From Polaribacter butkevichii (lineage in GTDB: Bacteria; Bacteroidota; Bacteroidia; Flavobacteriales; Flavobacteriaceae), in NCBI RefSeq assembly GCF_038024105.1, contig NZ_CP150661.1, positions 3,191,501 through 3,255,500 on the forward strand: a DNA stretch of 64,000 nt. Reading direction: 5' to 3'. The notes beneath the pieces are model-generated. The model was not told the origin of the DNA and did no database searches. It was given only the letters and a program-made list of their open reading frames with translations. Shown piece after piece: positions 1 to 10,360 of the stretch. The position numbers and the translations under genes are program-made. Within the stretch, counting starts at the first letter, position 1, and each line of letters opens with the position of its first letter.

Positions 1-2898
1 TCCGCTTACACCAGAACAATTTGCGCCAGTACAATCTGGATCATAAGCATCATCAAAACCATCATTATCGGTGTCTGCTCCTGAAGGTGCTACATAACCT
101 GTTGTAGTTTGTCCTTCTATATTATCAGGAATTCCATCATTATCTGCATCTAAATCTAAGTAATCTGGAACACTATCTCCATCTGTACTTGTTGGTGTAA
201 GACCTGTACCTGCTGAGGTGGGAATACCATTTGAACCTGTGTTATCTGCATTGTTATCATCGTCATCTGCTCTTCCATCATTATTAAGGTCTATTCCTCC
301 TGCTTCTGTTACATCTGGAATACCATCATTGTCTGCATCTAAGTCTAAGTAATCTGGAATACTATCTCCATCTGTACTTGTTGGTGTAAGACCTGTACTA
401 GCTGAAGTTGGAATACCATTTGAACCTGTATTGTCTGCATTATTATCATCATCATCTGCTCTTCCATCATTGTTTGCATCTGTACCTCCTGCTTCTATAA
501 CATCTGGAATACCATCGTTATCTGAATCTAAATCATAAATGTTTAAAACACCATCTTTATCTGTATCTCCAGAACATGTACCTCTTAAAATACTAAATGC
601 ATCTAAAGCAATATCTGCCCCTAATTCTTCAGGACTAGTTTGCACTAAAACAATATCTATATTTTTTGTTACTGATGCAACAAAATCTGTTTCGTTTAAC
701 TGCCAATTTTGATTGCCCTGTGTAATATTATTTAAACTAAAATTAGGGATTCCTGCAGGTGTACTTGTACCAGCATTATAAAATTCAAATGAATAAGAAC
801 TTACATAAGGGTTTGTATTTGTAACTTCTGCTGCATAAACTGCTACAGAATACGCTACACCTGCCACTACAGTTACGTTATCAATACTAATAATTTCTCC
901 AAACCTACCATTTCCATTATAATCTATACCAAGTTCTCTACAAACATTAGTATTTGTATTTGCTGCAAATGCATTAAAAACAGCAGCTTTACCCGATGGT
1001 ACCGGATGCAAGCCTTTAGTAGCCTCTACAACACCGGTTGTTGGTTGCCAACATGTTATTGTTGAAGGATCTAAAAGAGTAATACCCCCACCTTTAGGCA
1101 CATTACAACCCGTAATTGCACAAGCAGCGTCATCAACACCAGCATCTGTAACAAAACCAGCTGCCTCAAAATTTTGTGTAACAACAGGAACAGAATACAC
1201 GATACCCATACATTCATCAGTATCTAAAATACCATCATTATCATCATCTTCATCTGCTCCGTCTGGTACACCATCATTATCATTATCATCACAAGTATTA
1301 ACTACATTATTTAAATAATATGCATTTGGTGTACTGTAAGAAGCTGCAGTAACTCTACCTGTTGTAGGGTTTACAGCCGGTGTGCCTGAGCCATAATACC
1401 CGTTGTTGTCTGCGTCTGCATCTGGGTTAGCTCCTGCAACATAATAGGCTTCGTCTGTATCAGAACAACCATCGTTATCTGAGTCTGAATCTAGGTGATT
1501 AGGGATGCCGTCTCTATCTGTATCTATGTTTTCGTAGAATAGAGGAGTTGTAGACCAATTAATAGTAGGTAAACATGGGCTCATCGATACTGAATGGTAA
1601 GAGGTGTTAGATCTAGCGTCTCCAAATCTGATGCTTACAGATGAACTAAGTGCATAGATACTTGTTATTTGATATTCTGGTTTATCTGCTGCTATATCTG
1701 CTCCAAGAGTACCATCACTTATATATCCTTTACTAAAACCTCCTACATTAGCTGGTTGACCAGTATAAGTATTTAGTTTATTTGGTGTGTCTGTTTGTAA
1801 ATTATCAGAATAGCCATCTTTATAGGTTACAAATTCATTTAAATCATTATCTATAGTTGTTACTATATATGTTGTTTCGGGTGCAGGAATATTAGTGTCT
1901 GCAACAACAAAATCTATTTTAAACTCTGTAAAGCTAGTGGGACTAGCATGCTGAATTTGTGGTTGAAAATTATTATCTACACCTGCTGTAGTTCCTGGTA
2001 CATCTAACATTACTATTGATGTATCTGTAGATGAAACAATTGTTACAATAGCATCTACTCCAGTATAAACATCATTATATATAAATTGATCTCCAACTGT
2101 TGGAGTCGCAACATTAGATCCGTTGTAAGAAAATGGTCCATTAATTACTCCAAATGAAGGTGAAACTTTAGTAGTACAATCTACTTGATTGCGTTCTTCT
2201 TCATCAGAAATACCATCGTTATCATCATCTTCATCACATATATCTGAAATGTTATCTCCATCTGTATCTACATTTCCAGAGTTTGGTGCATCACACTGAT
2301 CAAAAGCTTCTATATAATTAACAGTTATTTTCCATGTGTTGTTATCTACTTTAGTATATGTAGTATCACACCCACCAATGTTAGAATTTCTACGAGGAAC
2401 AATTAAAAAGGTTAATACTCCTGTACTGCTCACTCCGTTAGCAATATTTATTGTTCTGTTGTAGTTTTGAGTACCTCCTGTAATGCCTTGTCCTAATGCG
2501 TAAAAAGGTTCTGATGTGTTTGTTTCTTGATGATAGATATAAGAATACTGTTGCGCTTTAGTACTTCCATTTAGAGATGTCATGTTGTAGGAAACATTTG
2601 TACTTGTTACAGTTGCTCCTGCAGGTATAAATAACTGTAGATAACTATAACTAGCACAATCTGTAACGCTTAAACGAGACGTTGGTATATCTCCACTAGT
2701 ATAGGTTACAGAAGATGATTGTTGTCCTAGCGCATTTTGAAATGCTAGAAGTAAGAGAATGGGTAGTAAAAGGCGCGAAACTTTTTTTAATTTTAATATT
2801 GATGCTATTTTACAAAATAGCAAGTAAAAGCCAAGGCCTACTAATTTGAAACGAATTATTTCCCCAAATAATTTCGTTTCTTTTAGATGTTTCATCAT
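1..2898 (-). CDS. Large secreted surface protein with TSP3-type repeats (3' end beyond the left edge)
   Basis: At least 966 codons, open in frame to base 1, so the C-terminus (where a T9SS sorting domain would be expected) is not seen. The start is an ATG pair at 2896-2898/2893-2895. It is followed by an unusually long N-terminal region (about 57 residues) ending in a Leu-rich signal core and an A-x-G-Q-like cleavage region. Asp-rich thrombospondin type 3-like motifs (DTDGDNISDICDEDDDNDG and many similar) recur, separated by beta-rich stretches with no domain I can name. Near the left edge it carries two tandem 63-residue repeats. Such proteins are surface adhesins or gliding-associated proteins in the family; that role is inferred here. 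Confidence 0.85.
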   Translation of the reverse strand, partial: MMKHLKETKLFGEIIRFKLVGLGFYLLFCKIASILKLKKVSRLLLPILLLLAFQNALGQQSSSVTYTSGDIPTSRLSVTDCASYSYLQLFIPAGATVTSTNVSYNMTSLNGSTKAQQYSYIYHQETNTSEPFYALGQGITGGTQNYNRTINIANGVSSTGVLTFLIVPRRNSNIGGCDTTYTKVDNNTWKITVNYIEAFDQCDAPNSGNVDTDGDNISDICDEDDDNDGISDEEERNQVDCTTKVSPSFGVINGPFSYNGSNVATPTVGDQFIYNDVYTGVDAIVTIVSSTDTSIVMLDVPGTTAGVDNNFQPQIQHASPTSFTEFKIDFVVADTNIPAPETTYIVTTIDNDLNEFVTYKDGYSDNLQTDTPNKLNTYTGQPANVGGFSKGYISDGTLGADIAADKPEYQITSIYALSSSVSIRFGDARSNTSYHSVSMSPCLPTINWSTTPLFYENIDTDRDGIPNHLDSDSDNDGCSDTDEAYYVAGANPDADADNNGYYGSGTPAVNPTTGRVTAASYSTPNAYYLNNVVNTCDDNDNDGVPDGADEDDDNDGILDTDECMGIVYSVPVVTQNFEAAGFVTDAGVDDAACAITGCNVPKGGGITLLDPSTITCWQPTTGVVEATKGLHPVPSGKAAVFNAFAANTNTNVCRELGIDYNGNGRFGEIISIDNVTVVAGVAYSVAVYAAEVTNTNPYVSSYSFEFYNAGTSTPAGIPNFSLNNITQGNQNWQLNETDFVASVTKNIDIVLVQTSPEELGADIALDAFSILRGTCSGDTDKDGVLNIYDLDSDNDGIPDVIEAGGTDANNDGRADDDDNNADNTGSNGIPTSASTGLTPTSTDGDSIPDYLDLDADNDGIPDVTEAGGIDLNNDGRADDDDNNADNTGSNGIPTSAGTGLTPTSTDGDSVPDYLDLDADNDGIPDNIEGQTTTGYVAPSGADTDNDGFDDAYDPDCTGANCSGVSG
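128..505 (-). repeat. Two tandem 189-bp (63-residue) repeats inside the surface-protein gene
   Basis: The segment starting at 128 recurs at 317 with few differences, and its first part again at 506. The period is exactly 189 bp, keeping the frame. Each unit encodes an Asp-rich TSP3-like block with DANNDGRADDDDNNADNTGS-type and STDGDSIPDYLDLDADNDGI-type cores. It is the kind of in-frame repeat that can expand or contract by recombination. Confidence 0.9.
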
Positions 2899-2918
2899 GT
2901 AAGAAAATTTTAAGAATG

Positions 2919-2948
2919 CAAAAGTAGTAATTATTATTTACTAAACAA
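2919..2948 (-). promoter_or_regulatory. Promoter of the left-edge surface-protein gene
   Basis: On the minus strand TTG (2948-2946) is followed after 19 nt by TACTTTTG (2926-2919), an exact match to the Bacteroidota -33 TTG / -7 TAnnTTTG pattern. The start codon at 2898 would lie only about 15-20 nt from the transcription start, which supports the chosen ATG. Confidence 0.6.
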
Positions 2949-3300
2949 CTATATGTAGGTATCTGTAAATGAGTAATATAACTTTTGTTTGACTAATTTA
3001 ATAAAAAAAAATGATTTTTCCTATTTTTTTATTTAGTTTTCTATTTTTAGAAATCGATATTCGAATAGGTGTATTATTTTATTTTTTAACACATATAAGG
3101 TGTTGTATATTAGTTTTTTAGTATATTTTTTTGATATTTATTTTAGTCTTCTTTTTTTAGAATCTAAAAATTGAATGAATCGATTGTGTCAGTTTCTAAT
3201 TATTTAACTCTTTAAAGGATAGGAACAACAATTTTATGTTAAGATTTACGTTGTCGTTTTTTTTTTTTTTTTTGAATGGATTGATTGAGTTTTAATGGTA

Positions 3301-3348
3301 AAAAAAGAAATCCCCAATTATAAGAATTAAATTTCTTTTAATTGGGGA
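3301..3348 (-). terminator. Terminator of the T9SS surface-protein gene
   Basis: Perfect 10-bp stem TCCCCAATTA (3311-3320) / TAATTGGGGA (3339-3348), followed on the minus strand by a T-rich tail (TTTCTTTTTT). It lies about 60 bp past the stop codon. Confidence 0.8.
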
Positions 3349-3407
3349 TAAGTAGTTTTTTATCTAGGAACCTATTTGTTTATAATAACGGAGGTTTGTA
3401 ATGTACA

Positions 3408-6400
3408 TTATTCAACCATAATTTTTTTATTAACAGTTCCTTTATCCGTTTTCATTTTAACAATGTAAATACCAGTTGGTATTTGTTTTTTGATGTTTAA
3501 TTGGTAGGTTTCTTTTTGTTCTTTGATATCCCAAAGACTTATTTCTTTACCAAGTATATCAAATAATGTTACCTTATTAATGTTTACTTCTTTATTTTTA
3601 ATAATGATAATAGTCTGATTATCGTTATCAGCAAAAATGCTTGTCTTTTGGGCAAGTAGTTCATCTTCTATATTAAGAGATGTGTCTGCTGGCACAAAAG
3701 CTAACACAAACCTGTTTGTATAAGTACCTGTTTGTAATTGATAACTAGCACTAGCATTATTTATTTGTTGTGTTTTTCCGGTAATTTTATCTTTAATGTA
3801 GATGTTTCTACTGATGTTTTTTATATCATCAGCAACAATGGTAATAACACTGTTTTTGTTAACTACTACTTCTAAAGGTACTTCTAAATTATCAGATATT
3901 TCTTGTACACCCGCAATTACATAGTTATTGTCGTCGTTAGGAAATTTCCAGTAGAAGTCTGTTGCATTAACATCATACATCTGAGAGTCAAAACCGTTTT
4001 CGTAGGCAAAAGAGTTTGCTTTATCAAAAGAGATGGCAATTTGACGATGAAAATTATTACCAATAGTATTGGCATAGTTCATTCCTAATTTTAAAATAGG
4101 TAACTCTTTAACAGTCGATTTTTTTAGAGTTTTCTTTTCGCTCTTAAAAAACACTGATTCTCCAGACTCTTCTGTAATGTATGCTCTTTGGCTATTGTTA
4201 AAAACAATTTTATCTTTAGTGTCTCCTCCTATAACAAAGAAACCTTGGCCAACTGCAATGTAAGGTTGTGGGTCATCATATTTAGATGCATCATTACCAA
4301 CACCAGAACAAGAAATATTACCATCGTCGTCTTCAAATACTATTTGGTCAATTATAATACTATTTCCATCATCGGTAGAGGTTAGTGTAATAGTACTACC
4401 AGATTGTACACATAAATTAATTGTTTTTTCTATGTAATTATTGCTTGTACCTGTAAAAGTAATCTCACCTCTGATTTCATTATTAACTGTAATTTTTAAA
4501 TTTTTATCAGCGAGAGATGCATAGGTTATTTTTAGAATTTCTACACCACTAGAAATGTTTTCGAATTTAACATAATCAGTTTCGTTTAATGAGATTCCTA
4601 TAGTTGGACCAGAACTATTTGGAATTCCTGTATACTCTGCATCTTCAGCCTGAAGCGTATATAATACGGCTCCTGTAGGGTTTGATGCATAGGCATTTGT
4701 AGTTGTAATTTTATTTTGAGAAGCATAACCGCCAATGTATCCAGCAAAGTTATGACCAGCGGTTCCTTGGTCATTATTTTCACCTACATGTTGCCAGAAA
4801 TATAGGGTTCCGGTAGTAGCGTTTATATTATCGTTTATAAATTTTCTAGCATTCATTGCAGAAGGAAACGGATTACCAATTAAATAAGACTCTCCGGTGT
4901 CAATTTCATTTTCTGTTGTAAAACTACCATCATTAGGTGTGCCAACAAAAGTATAATTTTGTTCTTGTCCAGGGCCTTTAAAAATAAAACCATCACCTCT
5001 TTTTATGGTGCCTCTTCGGTATTTGTGTTCCCAATTAGATCTTCCGTTGCTGGCTGTAGCATAGGTGTAGATCCAGAAATCTGCTAGTTTAAGAACTCCG
5101 CCTGCATAAGAACCATCATACCCTGTAACAAAAGTAATGTCTTTTGGGGCGTTAGGCGTAGTGCCATCTTTAAAAACAGTGATAAGAGAATAGTTATCTG
5201 CATTTGGATTGGTAACAGGTGAGCTCATATAGTTGTAACGATATAAACTAGGTATTTCTGAATTTTGATCTATAAACAATTTACCGGGCGTACCTGAATT
5301 TGTAACTTTACTAGTACTTGTGTGTGTTTGTATTAGTTGAGCAGTGGCTCCTGTTAATCTAATATTTCCATCTAATAGAATACCATTTGTAACCACTAAA
5401 ACATTATCTGTAACTCTTAATTCTTTAGAGGTATTTACATCTAATTTACGAGCACTAAATCTACTGCCAGTATGATTGTAATCTTCATCTATAACAACGT
5501 AACGTGACCTATCTGGATACCCATTGTCCCAAGTGTTATTTGCATTTGTAGTTGTTTCTTCAATTTGATGTAAACCTAACAAAGTATTTGCTTGCGTATT
5601 TGAATCTTCTATTTCAGAAATTAACGGGTCTTGAGGGTGTCTTTTAGTGCTAGAAATATCTCCTCCATATCCAGCTTGATAAGCATCGATGTTATCGTCT
5701 ATAAATGCAACCCATTCATTAGTGGTGTAAGTGGTATTGGGTGCTGTTGTTTCATCAATTCTAACATAAGAGGTGTTGTCTGTAAATGCTTCTATAATGT
5801 CATATCTATGTTTATATGAATTAGCATCATTACTAGATGATAATGTAATAATATCGTCTGCACCTGCAAAATTTGTGATGTTTGTATCATTTAAACGAAG
5901 GGCACTACTGTTGATGTTTGTAATTACATTATTTAAATTACCTAGTAAAACAGATTGTCCTGGGGTTAAAACAGTATTAACGGTATAAGTGGAGTTAGGA
6001 GAAACTCCTGTTTGATCTCCTGATTTTGAATTGTATAATTGTACTTTTATGCTGTTGGCAGCGATATTATTTGTGTTATGGATATTGGTGATTTCTATCC
6101 ATTTATCTGAACCAGATTGATATACTTGAGTAATCATTGCGATTCCGTCTTCTGTAAGATCTCTATAGTCTACATCTCCAAATGTTAAAGCGTCACTATC
6201 TATATCAGTAAAATTGTCGGTTTGGGTGCTGTCAAAACTACCATTAACATCGGTGTAGTTATCTCCATTATCTAAGGTGTTTTCTAGTCCGTTTGTGCCT
6301 ACAATTCCATCTGTTCTACCTGCAGTGTTTGTAAGTACAGAACCCGATTCTACAATATCAAAAATAGTGTCACCATCAGAATCTAAATCTAAATAATCTG

Positions 6401-8039
6401 GTACAGTATCCGCTCCGGTTGTTGCAGTAGCATCTGTATTTAAAGGTGTTATTCCAAAAGAATTTGCACTACCGCTTAAATTATCGTCGTAAGCATCATC
6501 TAAACCGTCGTTGTCAACATCATCTCCAGAAGGTTCTAGGTAATCTCTTGTAGTTTGCCCTTCAATGTTATCTGGAATTCCGTCGTTGTCTGAGTCTAAA
6601 TCTAATGAGTTTGGTATATTATCTCCGTCACTATCACAATTACCTGGAGATAAATTGCTAAACGGAATGGGTACTCTTGATGGTGAAGAAGTGCTTGCGT
6701 ATTCAACAATTAAAGAATGTTGGCCGAAATTTTCGAAAAAGAGCACTTTAATGGTATGAGCACCTGCATTTAGTAAAACAGGAGTTCCTGCTATAGGGCC
6801 TCTTGCTGCATGTGGTCCGTCGTAATCTGCTACTTCGTTTCCATCAATATATATTTTAGAACCATCATCTGAGTTTAAGTAAAAAGTGTAAGTGTCTGTT
6901 GTTGGTATTTTTATAAAACCAGTGTATCTTATGCTGTAGGTATTGGCATCAGTAGGAGTAACAATAGTCTGTAATGCTGTTACGTCAAAATCTGAAACTG
7001 TACCCACGCCAGTTACTCCCGTTGTAGGTATGTTGTCTACAGTATTAGAAGCAGGAGATGCATTATAAAATTCATAATTTAAACTACCGGTACATTCTAT
7101 GTTTTCTTCTGTGTCTAAAATACCATCATTATCATCATCTATATCAATAGAATCTGTAATACCATCATTATCTATATCTGTTATATCTGTAATTGTTACA
7201 CTACCATTATTTCCGTTTGTTTGGTTTGCTCCAGAAGCAGCACCATTTGCTCCTGCTGCAATTGTACTAGTAACGTAGCCTGTAAAAGTAGTGTTAACAA
7301 AAGAACCACCACCACCAGCAGAACCAGCGCCACCAGCAGCACCTCCACCAGAGTAACCTCCACCAGCAGCAGCGTAAAAATCACCAGCACCACCACCTCC
7401 AGTAAGACCTCGTCCACCAGCTCCGTTTCCAGAAATTGCAGTACCTCCTAGAGCTAGAGTAAAATCTACTTTAGCTGCTTCACCACCAAGACCAGAAGAG
7501 CCATTACCACCAGCAGAGTTAATACCACCACCACCACCAGAATCTGAATTAGAAGCACCTCCATTACCATTAGTACCACCAATACTACTGTTTGAAAAAC
7601 CTAAATTAGCGGTTCCATTGTCTCCATTTGTAGTGTTATTAGCGCCAAACCCAACAGCATTGACTGAGTTATCACCACCACCACCACCACCAGCAACTAA
7701 AATTAAAGTATTGTTAATATAAATACCTGTACTACCACCTCCACCAGCTTCTGAGCCACCGAAGCCTCCTTCTGCTACTAGATATCTAATAACGTCTCCG
7801 TTGTTTAGGTTGTAGGTTGCGTTAATGGTAGCTCCGTTACCTCCAAAAGTATTGGTTCCATTTCCTCCATTACCTCCAGTAATAACAAAAGAAATTTGTT
7901 TTGGTCCACCAGAAATTGTGTAAGTGCTAGATTCTACTGTGGTAGTTGCAACTACCGTTTGACTCATTATTTTTGTGGTAGAAAGACAGATAAAACTAAA
8001 AATTAGTATTAATTTAAAATAGGTGGTAAGGGGTTTCAT
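3408..8039 (-). CDS. T9SS-secreted multidomain surface protein (Gly-rich, PA14, TSP3 repeats)
   Basis: 1543 residues. Seen in order: a signal peptide (residues 1-26); a Gly-rich domain (about 40-280) with long GGGG runs, resembling the glycine-rich domain of ALK-type receptors; Asp-rich TSP3 motifs; a PA14-like domain (about 320-470, with [15 protein letters not shown] and a final VEYAS); more TSP3 motifs (about 470-640); a lamin-tail-like segment (about 650-750); long beta-rich stretches containing a possible carbohydrate-binding insert; and a C-terminal type A T9SS sorting domain (last ~75 residues, ending [20 protein letters not shown]). PA14 and TSP3 suggest calcium-dependent glycan binding or adhesion. 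It shares a TSP3 module with the gene to its left. The specific substrate is unknown. Confidence 0.88.
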   Translation of the reverse strand: MKPLTTYFKLILIFSFICLSTTKIMSQTVVATTTVESSTYTISGGPKQISFVITGGNGGNGTNTFGGNGATINATYNLNNGDVIRYLVAEGGFGGSEAGGGGSTGIYINNTLILVAGGGGGGDNSVNAVGFGANNTTNGDNGTANLGFSNSSIGGTNGNGGASNSDSGGGGGINSAGGNGSSGLGGEAAKVDFTLALGGTAISGNGAGGRGLTGGGGAGDFYAAAGGGYSGGGAAGGAGSAGGGGSFVNTTFTGYVTSTIAAGANGAASGANQTNGNNGSVTITDITDIDNDGITDSIDIDDDNDGILDTEENIECTGSLNYEFYNASPASNTVDNIPTTGVTGVGTVSDFDVTALQTIVTPTDANTYSIRYTGFIKIPTTDTYTFYLNSDDGSKIYIDGNEVADYDGPHAARGPIAGTPVLLNAGAHTIKVLFFENFGQHSLIVEYASTSSPSRVPIPFSNLSPGNCDSDGDNIPNSLDLDSDNDGIPDNIEGQTTRDYLEPSGDDVDNDGLDDAYDDNLSGSANSFGITPLNTDATATTGADTVPDYLDLDSDGDTIFDIVESGSVLTNTAGRTDGIVGTNGLENTLDNGDNYTDVNGSFDSTQTDNFTDIDSDALTFGDVDYRDLTEDGIAMITQVYQSGSDKWIEITNIHNTNNIAANSIKVQLYNSKSGDQTGVSPNSTYTVNTVLTPGQSVLLGNLNNVITNINSSALRLNDTNITNFAGADDIITLSSSNDANSYKHRYDIIEAFTDNTSYVRIDETTAPNTTYTTNEWVAFIDDNIDAYQAGYGGDISSTKRHPQDPLISEIEDSNTQANTLLGLHQIEETTTNANNTWDNGYPDRSRYVVIDEDYNHTGSRFSARKLDVNTSKELRVTDNVLVVTNGILLDGNIRLTGATAQLIQTHTSTSKVTNSGTPGKLFIDQNSEIPSLYRYNYMSSPVTNPNADNYSLITVFKDGTTPNAPKDITFVTGYDGSYAGGVLKLADFWIYTYATASNGRSNWEHKYRRGTIKRGDGFIFKGPGQEQNYTFVGTPNDGSFTTENEIDTGESYLIGNPFPSAMNARKFINDNINATTGTLYFWQHVGENNDQGTAGHNFAGYIGGYASQNKITTTNAYASNPTGAVLYTLQAEDAEYTGIPNSSGPTIGISLNETDYVKFENISSGVEILKITYASLADKNLKITVNNEIRGEITFTGTSNNYIEKTINLCVQSGSTITLTSTDDGNSIIIDQIVFEDDDGNISCSGVGNDASKYDDPQPYIAVGQGFFVIGGDTKDKIVFNNSQRAYITEESGESVFFKSEKKTLKKSTVKELPILKLGMNYANTIGNNFHRQIAISFDKANSFAYENGFDSQMYDVNATDFYWKFPNDDNNYVIAGVQEISDNLEVPLEVVVNKNSVITIVADDIKNISRNIYIKDKITGKTQQINNASASYQLQTGTYTNRFVLAFVPADTSLNIEDELLAQKTSIFADNDNQTIIIIKNKEVNINKVTLFDILGKEISLWDIKEQKETYQLNIKKQIPTGIYIVKMKTDKGTVNKKIMVE

Positions 8040-8546
8040 AATTTATTAATTTATAATTCATAATTATTTTAGAACAAACTAATTATGAGGGTCTTCTTGT
8101 TTTGGGACACCTTAATTTATTAGAAGTCACATGGTTATTAATAAAAGTTATCTCAATTATGTTTCTTAATATTTTACTTTTTATATCAATTCTATAGTTT
8201 TAATGATAAATTATTAATAGTTAATTTTTAACTAAATAGCTATTAATTGCTATTGTTTTAAATTTAGAGTTGTATAGAAAAAGTATCTAGGTCTAATAAT
8301 TGTTTTCTCGAGTACAAAAATAATGCATTTTAATTTGAAAGAGACTTATTTAATGTTAATCAATAAATTAAGTTGACTTTTCTGTTTGGTATATATACCA
8401 AACCATTAGCTATTTTTATTTTTGTATTTCGCGTATTCTATTGCTTTTCCTTAAAGATAAGTTAAATTTTTGTAAAACTGACATAAGTCATCTTTTAGAG
8501 TGTGTTTTATTTAGAAATTTGTACTACGATTATAAAACTCCATATT
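8040..8546. other. Divergent intergenic region with a 20-bp palindrome
   Basis: AT-rich region between the surface protein (minus) and the CBS protein (plus). No ORF is supported. The clear structure is the palindrome at 8384-8403, with a -7-like TATTTTTG at 8417-8424. Confidence 0.6.
8384..8403. promoter_or_regulatory. 20-bp perfect palindrome, candidate operator
   Basis: GTTTGGTATATATACCAAAC is identical to its reverse complement. It ends 13 bp before a TATTTTTG -7-like element (8417-8424) facing the CBS-domain gene, where a dimeric repressor or activator could act. The binding protein is unknown. Confidence 0.5.
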
Positions 8547-8963
8547 ATGAGAAGAGACGAACCGATATCAACAATTATGGCAACTAATTTAGTTACTTTA
8601 AGTGTTGATGGTGATTTAGTAACTGCGGAAAAATTATTTATTGAGAATAAAATAAAACATATTCCTGTAGTTCGTGGTAAAGAAATTATTGGAATGTTAA
8701 GTTACTCTGATTTACAGAAAGTGAGTGATTCTAGTTTAAGTGAAGATAAAACGTCTGTTAATAGTTTTGTACATAATACATTTACTATAAACCAGGTTAT
8801 GGATAAAAATATTACGGCAATTCCGCCTTACACATCTATTAAAGATGCCGCAGAATTGCTTACAAAAAAAGGATTTCACGCTTTACCAGTAATTGAAGAT
8901 TCTGAGTTAGTAGGAATAGTTACTACAAGGGATTTAGTAAAGTATTTGGTAGCGAAATTATAG
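8547..8963 (+). CDS. CBS-domain pair protein
   Basis: 138 residues from the ATG at 8547. An in-frame ATG at 8502 would add 15 residues unlike the family, so the shorter start is preferred. The protein is essentially two CBS motifs (about 5-60 and 75-136): ISTIMATNLVTLS then HIPVVRGKEIIGMLSYSDL, and QVMDKNITAIPP then ALPVIEDSELVGIVTTRDL. CBS pairs bind adenine nucleotides and act as energy or redox sensors; no effector domain is attached, so the partner is unknown. The gene is monocistronic, preceded by a 20-bp palindrome and ended by a hairpin terminator. Confidence 0.85.
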   Translation: MRRDEPISTIMATNLVTLSVDGDLVTAEKLFIENKIKHIPVVRGKEIIGMLSYSDLQKVSDSSLSEDKTSVNSFVHNTFTINQVMDKNITAIPPYTSIKDAAELLTKKGFHALPVIEDSELVGIVTTRDLVKYLVAKL

Positions 8964-8991
8964 TGGTTTTTATATTGGTTGGTTAGTAAGA

Positions 8992-9015
8992 AAGAGGCTT
9001 TTTTTTAGGCCTCTT
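8992..9015 (+). terminator. Terminator of the CBS gene, overlapping the opposing gene's end
   Basis: Stem AAGAGGC (8992-8998) / GCCTCTT (9009-9015) followed by T5. The A-rich 5' side lets it also serve the convergent gene whose stop is at 9005. Confidence 0.75.
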
Positions 9016-10360
9016 TTTTATTTAAGAAACTAGATATTATCCGTTGAATATCTCGATTATCTTTTTTAGGTGTTACAAAAAATTGGTAATCTTCTGGGTT
9101 TTCTAATTGTTTAGATTGATGAAAATCTACATACCCAAAACCTTGGTAAATACCATCTAAAATTAGCGCAAAACCAATTTCATCTTTAGTTCTTCCTTTT
9201 TCTTTGATAACTAAATTTTCTGCACCAATTCCTACAGATCTAATAGCTTCTTTTACACGAACATTATAATCTTGTACAGCTTCTTTACCAGAACAAACAC
9301 CTTTACATTCTTTTAATTGATAATGAAAACAACTAGAAACATTGGTTTGTAAATGACAATATTTAGGGCATAATTCAAACTCTTTACAAAGAATTTCTAA
9401 GTGATTTCTTACTTCTGCAACAGAATAATATTTCATTATTGGGTTTGGTGCCAATTTTAAACGATTATAAGCCAGATGTATTATTCCTTTTTGATCTTCG
9501 TAAGAAAACAAGCCAATTGCTTCGCTAGATCGTCTTTGTGCTCTATTAAATTTTGGATATAGATGTTTTATTTCTGCCGATTCATGTAAAAGAGCTAGCA
9601 ATTCGCTGCCGGTTTTTGTAAAAGAAATATCGGCGGTTTCTAAGCACATGGTTTGCTCTTTTTTCTTTTTGTCGTAAAAATGGCTAATTACACGCTGCTT
9701 AATATTATTAGCTTTACCAACATAAATAATTTCTTTATCTAAATTTTTAAAGTAGTAAACACCAAAAGTTTCAGGTAAATTATCTACTACTTTTTTGTCT
9801 AAAAGGGGGGGTAAGGTTGCTTGTCTAGATTTTGGGTTTAAAAAGGAGTTAATTGTAAAATTATTATCTCTTTCTAAGAGTCTTTTAAATAATTCTGTAG
9901 TTGCTTCTGCATCACCTTTAGCTCGGTGTCTTCCGTTTATAGGAATGTTTTCTATGGTACAAATGTTTCCTAAGCTATAAGAACTTAAACCGGGAATAAT
10001 TTTTCTTGATAAACGTACGGTACAGAGTTTTTTTCTTTTAAAATTGAATCCTAAGTTTTTAAATTCTTCTTGAATAATGTTGTAATCGAAGTTTACATTA
10101 TGCGCAACAAAAATAGTGTCTTTGGTTATTTCGGCTACTTTTTTTGCAATTTCGTAAAACTTAGGTGCGTTTCTTACCATAGCATTTGTAATACCTGTAA
10201 GATTGGTTATAAATGCAGGAATATTTTGTTCTGGGTTTACCAAAGTAGTAAACTCATCTACAATTACTTTTCCATCAAAAACAAAAATGGATATTTCGGT
10301 TATTTTAGAACCTTTATATCCATTTCCTGTGGTTTCTATGTCTACAACTGTATATAACAA
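9005..10360 (-). CDS. DnaQ-like exonuclease fused to a UvrC-type GIY-YIG nuclease domain
   Basis: 451 residues. The N-terminal DEDDh exonuclease (about 1-170) shows VDIETTG (Exo I), AHNVNFD (Exo II) and HRAKGDAEA (Exo III). After a linker, the GIY-YIG domain (about 197-275) shows FGVYYF, YVGKANNIKQR and a conserved acidic residue. The C-terminal part holds a Cys-rich UvrC/Cho-like stretch (CPKYCH, CFHY, CKGVC). Similar Cho-like fusions are known in Bacteroidota and Actinobacteria and are thought to act in DNA repair. The start is TTG at 10360, directly after the rpe stop codon; no in-frame ATG precedes the conserved domain. A C7 tract (9805-9811) lies in the linker. Confidence 0.85.
   Translation of the reverse strand: MLYTVVDIETTGNGYKGSKITEISIFVFDGKVIVDEFTTLVNPEQNIPAFITNLTGITNAMVRNAPKFYEIAKKVAEITKDTIFVAHNVNFDYNIIQEEFKNLGFNFKRKKLCTVRLSRKIIPGLSSYSLGNICTIENIPINGRHRAKGDAEATTELFKRLLERDNNFTINSFLNPKSRQATLPPLLDKKVVDNLPETFGVYYFKNLDKEIIYVGKANNIKQRVISHFYDKKKKEQTMCLETADISFTKTGSELLALLHESAEIKHLYPKFNRAQRRSSEAIGLFSYEDQKGIIHLAYNRLKLAPNPIMKYYSVAEVRNHLEILCKEFELCPKYCHLQTNVSSCFHYQLKECKGVCSGKEAVQDYNVRVKEAIRSVGIGAENLVIKEKGRTKDEIGFALILDGIYQGFGYVDFHQSKQLENPEDYQFFVTPKKDNRDIQRIISSFLNKKEA

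Larger units (their letters stand above)
2899..3407. other. AT-rich intergenic region
   Basis: No gene seen. It holds the promoter of the left gene, a run of 17 T at 3257-3273, and the terminator of the right gene at 3311-3348. The rest is very AT-rich without recognisable structure. Confidence 0.6.

Noticed and set aside
7196..7451. Opposite-strand and shifted reading frames in the Gly-rich part of the surface protein
   Set aside because: They are low-complexity Leu/Val or Ser/Thr readings of the same GGT/ACC-rich DNA, with no promoter or family resemblance.
8502..8546. Upstream ATG of the CBS gene
   Set aside because: The extra 15 residues do not look like the family, and the ATG at 8547 fits better.
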